Assembly (NCBI RefSeq): GCF_002879865.1
Contig: NZ_PNXY01000039.1
Location: 1-46,778, forward strand
DNA length: 46,778 nt
Direction of reading: 5' to 3'
DNA from: Paraburkholderia rhynchosiae
GTDB lineage: Bacteria > Pseudomonadota > Gammaproteobacteria > Burkholderiales > Burkholderiaceae
Shown: positions 1 through 10,011 of the stretch, piece by piece
How positions within the stretch are numbered: position 1 is the first letter of the stretch
How the letters are laid out: each line of letters opens with the position of its first letter
Program-made: the position numbers and the translations under genes
The notes under the pieces: generated by a model
Database searches by the model: none
What the model saw: the letters and a program-made list of their open reading frames with translations, nothing else
What the model was told of the DNA's origin: nothing

Positions 1-3000
1 GAACGCTCCACTCCATTGAGCATGTGATGTCGTGGTCAATCTGGCGGCGTCAACATCAATACCGCGCCCAGCAATGTCACTACCGGCGACGCGGTGGCGT
101 GCCTCCGGCGTATCTACGGCTGTAGTACTAAACAGGTGCCCGTTGCCATGACCGTCGCGGCAGGCAACAAGCGCAAGATGGGAGGTCAACGATTGCTCCC
201 GAACCGACGCCCGGTCCATGGGCAATAACATCGCTTTTGTGAGGTGTTTTCGTGGGCGCGAAACCGCTGCTCCGCCTCGCCTTGAACTCATGCCGTCCGG
301 AAATGTATGTGTGACAGTGCGACTATTCTAACGAGGTCTTCTCCGCGATCGGTGATTCTGGCGTCACGAGCCCCTCACCTTCCGTCGTCTATGCGCGATA
401 GAACGCGGGTTCGCTCCGCTTTCAGAAAGGTACCTTCGTCGCGGCACGCATCGTTCGACGCGCCAGCCCGAAGATGCGATCCGGCACTAACTTGACGTCT
501 ACAACGGCCGCCCGGGCGATTGGTATCATGCGGCTTTCGGTATTGCCGGCAGTGTGCGGCTCACGGCTACCACAGCGTGCTGCATCGGCTTGCAGAGGAA
601 GATTGGAGTGCGGCGCACCAGCAAAGGCTCCGCAGGCGCTGTCCGCAATGCCGCCGCCAGAGTCCGTTTATTATCAACAGCTGTGTGATCGAAGCGCCAT
701 TCCGCTGCGCCTGATGTCGTTCACACTTCTGCTATGGGCTGCTCTTGGTCCGTTCGACGACGCAGGCTATGCGACGGCACGACCCGCCTCGCGATCAAGG
801 GTCGCTTACTTCTACGACTAGGTAGAGATGCCTCGGGTGTGTCGAACGGGTAATTGCCGCATTTCGGTGCCGTCTGCGGGTTAGCAGACCGCCCTCCTTT
901 TTGCCGAACGGTTTATGGCGAAGCTGCGGAAGTTATTGCGGCGATTGACGGTTAGTTGCGCCCGTCGGCGCCGACGCGAAGTGGCAGATTTAATTGCGCA
1001 ATGGAGACAGATTTAATACGTTCTACGCGAAGCCTCAATCACACGACTATGGTCTGCTTCGCGCCGGATGCGCTTTGTTGCCTCGTCAATTTCCTTCTGC
1101 AGCTTTGCCGCGACGCCCCGCTTTCGGTCGATCTCGAGCAGCGCGAGACGGAGAGTATGAGTCTGCAGCCGTCTAGGGCTCGTTTGTAACTAAAACAACA
1201 GAACACGTAGCATTTACTACGACGCCGACAGAAAGCGCGGAAAGCCCCTCCGGCGCGTCCGCGGCAGCCCTATCCAGCACGTCACAACTCTCGCGTTGAC
1301 CGGTGCTGCGTGAAACATTTTCACCGATAGAACAGATTAATCAAGAAACACAATGACTTGCGACTTCCGGCCAGTCTCTACCGTTGTTTCACGGAAGCTG
1401 CACTTTCGCCTCTCGACGTCGGGGCCATGTTGCTTCGCAGTCCGAAATTGTGCGATGAAGCGTGCGGCAGCTGCGATTTCCTTGGTTTCTCAGGCAAAGC
1501 GACGTGCAGCGCAACGGCCGGCGCCAATGTCAAAGCGGCGGAGCCAAGGCGACGAAACCCGCGGGACGCCAGAAGGTTGCAGCATCTGCCGTTTTCCCAC
1601 GGCTACCTTGGGCTCCCGGCTCCTGCAGAGTTCGCCGGCCAGTACTCTAAGTTCGGGCAGGCGCGCGCGAGCTCGTCTCGACACCCAAGGGCGGTGACAG
1701 ACGCCGTCATGAATGCCAAGACTTCACAACCGCGCGGCTGTTCTGTGTCCGCGAGGCGACCGTTCGTCGCCTTTCAACGCGGCAAGTTCTCGACGGCTCC
1801 AGTATAGAAATTGAACTGCTCGAGCTTTTCGTCCTGTGCATCCGCGCTATGACGCAGAGACCAGCGGCGCGTACAGCGACCTGCGGGTGATCGATTCCTG
1901 GCGTCCCCGCCAAGGGAAACTTCGCGCGAGGAAACTACACACCAGAAAAGCGCAGTCGCTACGATCGACCGGGACGAACAAAGATCGGCATCGGTTTTAG
2001 CATCGACGACCGTGGATTAACAAACCATTTCCTGGTTTCATCCCGCACCGGCCATACAGAGTTATGAGATCGCCAAGCGCCGCTGGGCCGCCTCGGCTGG
2101 TACCACTTTTTGCGGCTCCGCGGCAAAAGGCCGTCAGCGAGAGCTTGCCGATGGGAAGAAGTGCTTCTCCAGTGCGATCGCCGCGTGTGTGTCAACTCGA
2201 TGAGGGTTGGCGGTGCCGCGCAGGCGGCGAGTGGGCCGGGGAGCGTCGCGATGCTGGTGCTTGGTGCTGCGCTGAGGCTGTGCGGCCCATTGCGGTTCAC
2301 GCTGGCTATTTGTATGCAACGCAGACCCGCGCCGCGTCCGACTGTTCGGAATATTCCCGGACGAGATCAGTATCCGCTACGCCGACGCGAGGAGGTTGGT
2401 TCGAAGTGCCGTGCGTCGAGGGCAAGGTACAGAGATCGCTGTTTCGCTGGAGCCGACTTCCCGCCATGCGCTTGGTGACTATGTTCAATCCCCCCGGCCG
2501 TCCACTCTGTCAGCACCGTTGCCCTGTCCGTACTCGCTTCCGCTGCGTTGAAAGGTCTCTAGGCGCGTGCGCCGCGCAGCAGCACGCAACTACCGCAGCA
2601 CCCTTCCGCATTCATTCGTTCGTGCGCTTCTGAGTTTGCGGCAGTCACGCGCATTTGCCTCGGCACTCCTTTGTCGTCGTTGAGTGCGCGGGTCTAACGG
2701 TGCGTTCAATTTGCCGCCACGATCCCCTCGACATCGGCGGCATATTTACAACAACAGTTCTCGCGCTCCAACGTCGGGAAGATGTTTTCTGCAACCCAGC
2801 TGTGCAACTGAGTTGATGCTTTCGCGGGCGCCGGGACTCGGCTAAACATCCCGTATCCGCTAAAGCTCACACGGTTTGCACGATTTCGCCGACGCGAGGA
2901 CCCTCGGGATGCAGATTCCGTTACCCTTCGTGATTGCACCTCGGGCTCCGACAACTCTCCACGTTGCGTGGCCACAGCGGGAGCCAGCCGTTTTCACCGA

Positions 3001-3285
3001 ACCCCAGCAGTTCCCCGGCAACACGCCATCTCCGGCCGCTGGCAGCTTAACGCACTAACGCGCCGGCGAGTTCGCGGCGCGATGAGCGAGACCGAGTGAC
3101 CACAACGGACACATTTCTGTCACTTATTCGAAAGATAAGCAGTTCGCGGCAACAGACGGCCCGCCGGGCGTTACAGGTTGTGATCAATCAATCGACGGCC
3201 CCTGGGATAGGGTGCGGAGGCGTTCGGCCACGGCGTGCTGCGGCGGATCAACGCCCGTCTCTGGGAGATATTGACGGCTGGAAAG
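1..3285. other. Gene-poor stretch, no supported gene
   Basis: No open frame here has a plausible domain, a good ribosome binding site and a coherent amino-acid composition. The open frames are short, overlap on both strands and are rich in Arg, Ser and Ala, as expected from non-coding GC-rich DNA. The stretch ends at the palindromes that follow parB. It may be decayed coding DNA, but I could not recognise any relic. Confidence 0.5.
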
Positions 3286-3304
3286 GTGTCCCTAATGGGG
3301 ACAC
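3286..3304. promoter_or_regulatory. Candidate parS site 1
   Basis: The site reads GTGTCCCTAATGGGGACAC: two perfect 7-bp arms, GTGTCCC and GGGACAC, around a 5-nt centre. It lies about 350 bp beyond the stop codon of parB. The same arms recur at 3551-3568 with the same spacing. A paired palindrome next to parAB is the usual form of a ParB-binding centromere. The assignment is inferred from position and symmetry only. Confidence 0.6.
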
Positions 3305-3545
3305 GCATGGTGAATATCCATCGCGTTGGCGGCTCGTCGTTAGGCTCCAACCTTGATGGTTGAGCGCCTGAGCCAGCACTTGAGTGGGCCGGCGGGAGCA
3401 CAAGTCGGGAAGGCAACAAGGTCCGGCCTGCCTGCTTCCTGTCACTGGCTCGACGCCGGGCGTCAGAGAACGGGTGTTATGGGTCGCGAACGAATCGCTG
3501 CCTAGCTGTGCATTGGTCGTCGCGTCGCCGCAAGCCTAGTCTTCA

Positions 3546-3573
3546 CTAGGTGTCCCCACTGGGGACACCCTAG
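3546..3573. promoter_or_regulatory. Candidate parS site 2
   Basis: GGTGTCCCC (3549-3557) and GGGGACACC (3561-3569) form a perfect 9-bp inverted repeat with centre ACT. CTAG flanks it on both sides, with one extra C on the right. The core matches site 1 as GTGTCCCYAMTGGGGACAC. A weaker related arrangement, GGGGAC at 3598-3603 and GTCCCC at 3616-3621, follows before the end of parB and could be a degenerate third site. Confidence 0.6.
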
Positions 3574-3654
3574 GACAACCGCCGCGCACCCGCGCGTGGG
3601 GACAGCGCGCCCGCCGTCCCCTAATCGATCTCGTGGAGCCGCCGTTCCCACGTT

Positions 3655-4635
3655 TCAAGCGGGATTATCTTGGCCGTTTGCGAAAAGCTCGGCGATAAGT
3701 GCACGTATTTTCATCTCCTTCTCGGCAGACAACATACCTGCCTTGATCTTGACGGTAAAGCCAACCGCGTCCTTCGTGATCGACCCAGCCTGGCTCTTGC
3801 CGGAGAATATCTTCTCAATGCTTCTATCGCTGACCGCACCAGGCGCGCTCCCATCAGCGTCTATCGCAACTTTAATCGACCGTGCCAACTTCGTCTGGTC
3901 GAGCTCGCCGCTAACAACCTTCCTCCAAATGTTCCTCGCAATTTCGAACGCGCGCGGGTTTTTGTCGCGAAGGGCTGACACTACGCCTTCTGCGGCGTGC
4001 GCGCCGATTAACCGTGGGTGGACATCCAGGTCCTGGATGACAAAATCCGGCAACTCGCCGAATGCCAAGAACCGGTAGAGTTCCGAGCGAGAGATTCCCA
4101 ACGCTTCCGCCATCCGTTTGCGATTCGGGAATTCCTTTTCTGTTCGCCGGATGGAACGTGCGACCTCGTAATCGGACAAATCTTCCCGCGCGACATTCTC
4201 GACCAAAGCCAACATCGCCATCTCTTCGTCGGACAGGTCGATGATGACGACCTTAATCGACTCCTTGCCGATCATCTTGTGCGCCCGCCACCGCCGTTCA
4301 CCTGCCACGATCTGATAACCATTCGCAGCCCGACGGACCACAATCGGCTGCACTAGCCCAGCTTCTCGTATCGATTCGGCAAGCTGCGTAAGCTTTGCTT
4401 CATTAAAGACCTGCCGGGGTTGCCAAGGATTGGGAACAATGTCCTTTACCGAAAGCTCGGAAGCCGCGCCGGAGTTCTCCAACTCGACAATGCGCTGCTG
4501 CGCTGCTGCCAACGCGCCCGCCATCCCTGGCGCCGTACGCGGGCTAGATGGCTTATCCTGCGGATCAATCTTAATGTCCTTGGCTGCACGCACTTCAGCA
4601 GTCTTGCTCATCATGCGGTCGCGGAGACTGCTCAT
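3655..4635 (-). CDS. parB: ParB centromere-binding protein
   Basis: Chromosome/plasmid partition protein of the ParB/Spo0J family, expected to bind parS, clamp DNA using CTP and stimulate ParA. The chosen start gives 326 residues. A ParB/Srx-type domain spans about residues 60-155, with NPWQPR (69-74), the CTP-binding GERRWRA box (112-118) and ENVAREDLS (146-154). A helix-turn-helix with GISRSELYRFL follows at about 180-190. The ATG at 4635 is preferred over one 15 bases upstream because GGAGGGCC lies just before it and it overlaps the parA stop as ATGA, which suggests translational coupling. Two palindromes downstream are its likely targets. Confidence 0.95.
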   Translation of the reverse strand: MSSLRDRMMSKTAEVRAAKDIKIDPQDKPSSPRTAPGMAGALAAAQQRIVELENSGAASELSVKDIVPNPWQPRQVFNEAKLTQLAESIREAGLVQPIVVRRAANGYQIVAGERRWRAHKMIGKESIKVVIIDLSDEEMAMLALVENVAREDLSDYEVARSIRRTEKEFPNRKRMAEALGISRSELYRFLAFGELPDFVIQDLDVHPRLIGAHAAEGVVSALRDKNPRAFEIARNIWRKVVSGELDQTKLARSIKVAIDADGSAPGAVSDRSIEKIFSGKSQAGSITKDAVGFTVKIKAGMLSAEKEMKIRALIAELFANGQDNPA

Positions 4636-5840
4636 TGCCCGGCCCTCCATTGCGCTACATATTGGTCATCGATCCACTTGCAGTATTCCATCAGTGGTGA
4701 TTTCACACGCGCCAAGGTCTTGGCCACGGAATCGGCTCGGGACAGGTCGAAGACTGTGGAGAATGCCAATGCACCGTTGCTCATCACCGAACTAGCAGGA
4801 ACTTCCGTTGTGTGTAACCAATCCGCGTATGCACGCTGCGCCCAAGAGCGCACTACCGGCGCCGATGACGTCGTACCGTAGTCCACTCTCGATAGAAGAA
4901 CCGAGATGAAGTCGTATGTCTTGTCCACTTCATGCTCAACAAAGCCGTTCGCGACCTCTGCGAACAATGACCAAAAAGATACCGATGAAATGAAGTCCAA
5001 GCTCTCAGGGACCAAAGGCATGACCATCGAATCGGCCGCCATTAAGCCGTTAAGGGTCATGTAGGATAGGGACGGCGCCGTGTCGAGAACAATGTAGTCG
5101 TATTGAGACCGCAAGGGCTCGATACCTCTTCGCAATACGGACCAGAACTCAAATCCCGGGCTACTCTTCTGCGCCGTGGGAAGATGAAATTCCGCGTCAT
5201 GCAAATAGTTATGTGCCGGAATAACGTCAAGCCCGTCCCAATAAGTGCTTTGGACCTTTGTACTGAGCCCGCCTTCGATGGTCGGGTCATAGATGTATGG
5301 GAGCACAGTGTCCTCCCAACTGACGTCCTTTTCCGCGTAAAGCCCGCATAGTTCGGACAGCGAGGCTTGGGGGTCCAAGTCGATCACCAATACTTTTCGA
5401 CCGCGGAGACTGAGACCTTGGCCGATGCACATTGTCGTTGTTGTTTTACAGGAACCGCCCTTGAAGTTGGCCGTTATCAGTACACGTCCACGATGTTCAC
5501 GCGTACCCGTGACCAGTGGCGTTTGATAGATGTCAGATACCTGCTGGACCCAGGTGCGCACGTCCTTCAGCGAAAATATTCGCGCACGACCCGTCCCGTG
5601 AGCCTCACCCGGCGGTAGTTCGCCACCTTCTTTCGTCGCCAGATAGTTGATTTTCGATCGGTCCATCCCACACAGTTCCGACAGCTCGCCGATCGTGAAT
5701 GAAGGAGGTGTCTTTCGCGGACGCGGCGCCAATATCTGATCGCGCAGTTCATTCGTCATTACCGATAGGCGCTCAGAGAACTCTCCAAGGTCAGACAGCT
5801 TGACGCTTCGGTCAATGCCTGGCAACTCACTGAAGTTCAT
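4632..5840 (-). CDS. parA: ParA partition ATPase with N-terminal HTH (type Ia)
   Basis: Walker-type ATPase of 402 residues that should move or position the plasmid together with ParB. An N-terminal MerR/HTH-like DNA-binding region covers about residues 45-105, typical of type Ia ParA proteins that repress their own operon. The deviant Walker A is KGGSCKT (127-133), Walker A' includes VIDLDPQ (152-158) and Walker B is VLDTAPS (251-257). The usual second glycine of KGGxGKT is cysteine, but both signature lysines remain. It is the first gene of a parA-parB operon, with a 4-bp overlap at the end and candidate operator repeats upstream at 5899-5931. Confidence 0.95.
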   Translation of the reverse strand: MNFSELPGIDRSVKLSDLGEFSERLSVMTNELRDQILAPRPRKTPPSFTIGELSELCGMDRSKINYLATKEGGELPPGEAHGTGRARIFSLKDVRTWVQQVSDIYQTPLVTGTREHRGRVLITANFKGGSCKTTTTMCIGQGLSLRGRKVLVIDLDPQASLSELCGLYAEKDVSWEDTVLPYIYDPTIEGGLSTKVQSTYWDGLDVIPAHNYLHDAEFHLPTAQKSSPGFEFWSVLRRGIEPLRSQYDYIVLDTAPSLSYMTLNGLMAADSMVMPLVPESLDFISSVSFWSLFAEVANGFVEHEVDKTYDFISVLLSRVDYGTTSSAPVVRSWAQRAYADWLHTTEVPASSVMSNGALAFSTVFDLSRADSVAKTLARVKSPLMEYCKWIDDQYVAQWRAGQ

Positions 5841-5863
5841 TCACGTTTTCCTTTGAGTTAGAC

Positions 5864-6567
5864 GGTGAGGCGATTTATGCACGCACACCGCACGTTTTTA
5901 CGGTTTCATATCGAGATATCGTCGAACCGTAGAATACCTCCGAGACCGAAGAATAGCTATCGCAATACTAGGGTCAGCCTAGATCTCCCCTAATTTTTCA
6001 ACCACTTAGACAGCGGCTGCTCAGAAATCGCCAACCGCCAGATGCCACACGGAGGTATCGGCTCGTGGGGATATCACAGAAGACCTCACCTTGCTTGCCC
6101 GAAAGGCGGCGGTTTGCGAGAGTCTTTACGGCTCGTCGCACAATTCACCTCACCTTTCGAGGCGAAGCGGCTTATGGTTTTTGCCTGCCGCTGGTCTAGC
6201 AATCTGTAGTTTCGGCCCGGCGACGTAAGCAAAGCTTCGCACCCTCAGAAACCCTCTGATTCGTTCCCACTCAGCGGTGCCTTCATCGCCTGACTCCCGC
6301 AGGTAGTTTGTGTTTTTAAAAAGAAAAACTAACCCACTACTAACAGCTTCCGTGCACTTCCTTTTAAAACAAAGGCTTAGGGGAATAAGGTGAGGCGTTG
6401 TGTGTCTGAGGTGCTGTGAATTGAGCAAGCAGGTGAGGTCTTTTGCGCTGCATGGTGCCGTCCCCTGATCTCAAAGGTGAGGTCAGAAAGCGCGGGTAGG
6501 TGAGGTGAATTGAGCATCTGCCTTCTTAAGGTGAGGCGTTTTGTGACGCCCATATCGCAAGGTGAGG
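5864..6567. repeat. Replication origin with iterons (GGTGAGG family)
   Basis: The core GGTGAGG, usually as AGGTGAGGYGNNTTG, occurs in plus orientation at 6389, 6432, 6476, 6499, 6530 and 6561, and once far upstream at 5864. Two inverted copies start at 6084 and 6148; the second matches the direct ones through GGTGAGGTGAATTG. Distances between the clustered copies are 43, 44, 23, 31 and 31 bases. An A/T-rich tract at about 6309-6373, containing TTTTTAAAAAG, is a plausible melting region. The array sits directly before a Rep_3-like initiator, so this is the likely vegetative origin. I saw no perfect DnaA box. Confidence 0.8.
5899..5931. promoter_or_regulatory. Candidate parA operator (nested inverted repeats)
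   Basis: TACGGTT (5899-5905) and AACCGTA (5925-5931) are perfect inverted arms 19 bases apart. Between them is a smaller repeat, ATATC (5908-5912) and GATAT (5915-5919). The element lies about 60 bp upstream of the parA start. HTH-bearing ParA proteins commonly autorepress from such sites. Binding is inferred, not shown. Confidence 0.4.
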
Positions 6568-6576
6568 TGATGTGTG

Positions 6577-6605
6577 TTGACAGGGCACCTTTGTGCCGGT
6601 ACGGT
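6577..6605 (+). promoter_or_regulatory. Rep promoter with inverted repeat in the spacer
   Basis: TTGACA (6577-6582) is followed after exactly 17 bases by TACGGT (6600-6605), a good sigma-70-type match 40 bases before the rep start. The spacer contains GGCAC-CTTT-GTGCC (6584-6597), and the last iteron lies immediately upstream. Binding of Rep or a repressor here would block transcription, a common way iteron plasmids limit initiator level. Inferred from sequence. Confidence 0.55.
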
Positions 6606-6645
6606 ACCGGGCGGTGAAAACCCATAACTACGATCGGGAGGTCGA

Positions 6646-8022
6646 ATGACGACAGGAGCGCAAGTGGCCACTTCCAGGCAACTAGCACTGGCCTTATTCG
6701 ACGATGCACACGCTCAAGACTTGCCGCTTGATGCCGCCCGTTCCGACATTGGATTTGCGCGAAAGAACGTCCTGATACGCATCATCGATCTCGGGGTCGC
6801 TGCTCGTCGGTTGATAGACGCCGCATATTTCATCGTTGCGCAGGAAGAGTTGCCGCGGGATTTGTATGACGTCGAGCTAGACTACTTCAAGTGGCTCATG
6901 CGGTACTCGAGCCGCAACAATGCTCACCTTGAACAAGTGATCACCGAGGCGCAACGAGCCCTCATTCAAGCCACCACTGCACCCGATGCAGATGGAACCA
7001 AGCCATTTGGTTCTGTGCAGTTGATCGGTCGAATTTCCTATCAGGGCGGGCGCTTTCAGTTCCGCGTCCCGCCCGACCTCATAGGAATTATACGGGGCCC
7101 GGGGAAGTCGCACTGGCTGAGCCTTCGGATAACATCGCTCTTTACGCTCAGCTACGCGCGGGTGATGTACGACCATCTGTTGCCGTACGCGGATGGCGGG
7201 ATAACCGATTGGTTCGCCCTGGACGAGTTGCGCTCGTGGCAAGGGACAATGGGCGCCAAGGCGCACGAGTTCAAATATTTCAAGCGGGACTGGCTCGCGC
7301 CTGCCGTTGATCAGATCAACGAAGTTTCGGATTTGAACGTCTCGTATGAGACCCGCAACGAACCGGGATCGCGGAAGATCGGTCGCCTACGATTTCGCAT
7401 TGAGAGGAAGGAGTTGGCCGAGCGGGTCTTGCACACGCACGAACAGGCGCAAGCACTCTACAGGACCTTGAAACAAGAATTAGGACTGTCGAGCGCGCAA
7501 CTCAATCAAATTGCGGCAGACCGAGATAAATACACCGATGAACGTCTGGAGCAGGCTATTGAGCGCACGCGCTTCAGCCTAAAGCTCGGCAATATATCCA
7601 AGAGCCCCGCGGGGTTCTTCATGAAGGCGTTGAAGGAGCAGTGGATCGTTTCCGATGCTGAACGGCAGATGGTGCAGATTCAGGAGACTCTTGCGCAGAC
7701 AGAGACACGCGTTCTGGAAGAAAAGCAGCACGTTCAAACCCGTATGGCTTTGCGAATCGCCGCGCAAGACGTCCACGCGCAAGACCGAATGGCCGAGGAG
7801 CGTCGCCGTGGCTGGGAAGCATACGAAGTGGCGACTACTAAGCAGAGGGAAGACTGGCGACGCACCTACAAAGGAACGCCAGCGGGAAAGCTGACGTTGC
7901 GGCGGTTAGGCGTCGACGCCAGTGCAGACCTATCGGACGCAATGATCCAGAAATATCCGGATCTCAAAGACGGATTTGCCGGGTATGTGTTCAATAGATC
8001 TAAGACCATGACGAGTCCGTAG
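6646..8022 (+). CDS. Rep_3-like plasmid replication initiator
   Basis: Initiator protein of 458 residues that should bind the upstream iterons and open the origin. Residues about 25-260 resemble the paired winged-helix region of Rep_3/RepA-type initiators: an N-terminal helix segment with ARKNVLIRIIDL, a QLIGRISYQGGRFQF strand pair, then LSLRITSLFTLSYARVMYDH and an LRSWQGTMGAKAHEFKYFKR segment. The C-terminal half is long, helical and charged, unusually extended for the family. The ATG at 6646 has a good ribosome binding site (GGGAGG). It is divergent from parA, with the origin between them. Family assignment rests on pattern and context. Confidence 0.85.
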   Translation: MTTGAQVATSRQLALALFDDAHAQDLPLDAARSDIGFARKNVLIRIIDLGVAARRLIDAAYFIVAQEELPRDLYDVELDYFKWLMRYSSRNNAHLEQVITEAQRALIQATTAPDADGTKPFGSVQLIGRISYQGGRFQFRVPPDLIGIIRGPGKSHWLSLRITSLFTLSYARVMYDHLLPYADGGITDWFALDELRSWQGTMGAKAHEFKYFKRDWLAPAVDQINEVSDLNVSYETRNEPGSRKIGRLRFRIERKELAERVLHTHEQAQALYRTLKQELGLSSAQLNQIAADRDKYTDERLEQAIERTRFSLKLGNISKSPAGFFMKALKEQWIVSDAERQMVQIQETLAQTETRVLEEKQHVQTRMALRIAAQDVHAQDRMAEERRRGWEAYEVATTKQREDWRRTYKGTPAGKLTLRRLGVDASADLSDAMIQKYPDLKDGFAGYVFNRSKTMTSP

Positions 8023-8862
8023 TCCAACACAGGGTTTGATCTAAACGAATGGGTTTATGAAGTTCCAGGCCTATCGTCACAACGACCACCGAAATGCTCC
8101 CCTGAGAAACCCCTAGCCCTTGAGCGACCGGGGCGGGTACTCCGAGGAAGATCTCTTGAAGATCGTTATCGATAAGGGTACGCCCTTGCCCCCTCCGACA
8201 ACTGTCTTCGGTTCAAACGAACGGTATCTACCGACGCTCGCATTGACGTAGGCTCTCCGGGAAATGAGCGGGCCGAATCGAGTCCAACACGTCTTGCTGC
8301 TGTCGAAAGTAATTCTTGCGAAGAACGTTCACGCCGCACGACTGTGAAAAACTGCTGACCCTCAAGGGAGAAGCAATACACGGCTCATTCATCCCAGCCA
8401 AACGCGAGGGCTCCCAAACAAGGCGTCCACGATTGACGGTCATCGCCGCTCCAGAAAAAATATAGCCAGCTTTGGGAGTCTTTCTCGGACCGCCGCCTCG
8501 ACAACAGTCGTTCAGAGCACCGCTGGAAGTTATCGCGTCACGCTGTCGACAGCAACCCGGCTGCCTTCTCATGGGTTGGCTGGCGACCAACGCACCTCAT
8601 AGCAACATTCAATTCGTCCTAGTCGACAGACGCCGGCGGAATGGTAGGCGCAGGACAGTGAAGCGACCGCACGGTGACGTTTTTCTTAGCTGGTAACTGG
8701 CGGGGCCCGTCCTAAGAGCCCTCGTGTGTCATTGATGATGGCAGCCTTTGGCCGTTCCCTTAGACCGGAAGGATAGGAAAACGCCGGCTATCAGCTGATA
8801 GATGATTTTTTCCCGCACGAGTCTTAACTCCCTCCCGCCGGGCGCTGCTGCGTTTCTACCCG
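8023..8862. other. Intergenic region after rep, no supported gene
   Basis: No frame here looks like a protein. A perfect 14-bp palindrome, CTATCAGCTGATAG, occurs at 8788-8801. No T-rich terminator hairpin was found directly after rep. Confidence 0.5.
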
Positions 8863-8902
8863 CGGAGAGACCAACAATGGCTTGTTCTTGTTGGTCTCTC
8901 CG
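8863..8902. repeat. Perfect 15-bp inverted repeat
   Basis: CGGAGAGACCAACAA (8863-8877) and TTGTTGGTCTCTCCG (8888-8902) are exact inverse complements separated by 10 bases. There is no T tract, so it is not a simple terminator. It lies at the apparent 5' end of the primase relic, whose N-terminus is atypical here. It may be a regulator site, a transcript hairpin or the scar of a rearrangement. Confidence 0.7.
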
Positions 8903-9971
8903 AACATCACGTTGAGAACCGCTTCCAGTTCTGGGATCCACGGGGAAATCTGCTCGAAGTTCGGCACGTCGAAAGGCGCACCTTGTCCCATGTGCGGCGG
9001 CAACGACCGCTTTACTTATGACAACAAGCGCGGCCGCGGCGACTGGGTGTGCCGCAAATGCAATGAAGGAAGCATGAGAGCCGGAGACGGCTTCGAGCTT
9101 ATCTGCAAAACAACCGGGATCACTTTTCGTGAGCTGATGCTCGAACTCGGCGGCGGCATTCCGCTGCCGGCGCGTGACACACCCAGATTCTCTGGCATAA
9201 CGCCTTCGCCCGGCCGCAAGGCCGATCCGGCATGGGCGCGAAAGAGGCTCGAGTCGATGTGGGAGAGCGCTGTGGCGCATGGGCGCGACGATCTCATATC
9301 GAGGTATCTGCGCGCGCGCGTGCCCCGGCCTCGAGGTTTCGTCGTCGCCGGCACTCCGGCTCGCAATGCTCGAGTACCGGCATGAAAAGAAGGTGATCGG
9401 TAAGTGGCCTGGCGTTCTCGCCAGATTCACGCTGCCCGACGGACGCCTCGGCGCGCTTCACCGAACGTTCCTTGACCGGTCGAAGCCTGCAAAGGCGACG
9501 ATCATCACTAGCGATGGCGAAGTTCTGCCTTCGAAGATGAACGACTTGACGCTGCACAGACTGAACGGCGGCGCAGTCCGGCTGATGGAGCCGGCTAACG
9601 GCGAGATCGGCGTGGGCGAAGGGCTCGAATCGGTGCTCGGCGCGCACATGCTTTTCGGCGTGCCGGTGTGGTACTGCCTTAACCGCGTGCTGCTTTCAGA
9701 CTTCGTTGTTCCTGAAGGCCTTGGTATCCGCGTAGTGCACATCTTCGCGGATTTTGATGCGGTCGATCCGAAAACGCGGAAGTCGCCTGGGATGGCTGAT
9801 GCGCTGGCGCTTGCAACACGTCTTCGCGCTGACGGCTACACCGCGATTGTTCACCGCCCAAAGGTTCGGGGGACTGACTTCGCGGACGAATGGATGACGT
9901 CATGTAACAAGCCTCGCAGCCTAGCCGTCCCTGCGCGGCTCGGCGGGAAGCCCGAGGCGCTGCATATCTGA
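8882..9971 (+). pseudogene. Plasmid/phage-type primase (zinc finger plus Toprim), frameshifted
   Basis: Resembles P4-type primase-helicase N-terminal proteins on plasmids and phages. The first frame (to about 9320) holds the zinc ribbon CPMCGGNDRF (Cys 35 and 38) and WVCRKCN (Cys 57 and 60), then GDGFELI. The next frame, from about 9325 to 9971, carries a Toprim domain with GEGLES and the acidic IFADFDAVD. The break falls in a CGCGCGCGCG run near 9311-9320, so one indel there would join both halves into a protein of about 360 residues. The N-terminus before the zinc finger is also unlike the family and only alternative start codons are available. Either a pseudogene or a sequencing error in a repeat. 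Confidence 0.75.
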
Positions 9972-10011
9972 TTGACTGCGGCTTTGTCCGCTCAGTAGTT
10001 TTTCTTAACCG

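Noticed and set aside
5876..5884. TTATGCACG near the parA start as a DnaA box
   Set aside because: It matches TTATCCACA at only 7 of 9 positions, and one weak match in an 800-base origin is not convincing.
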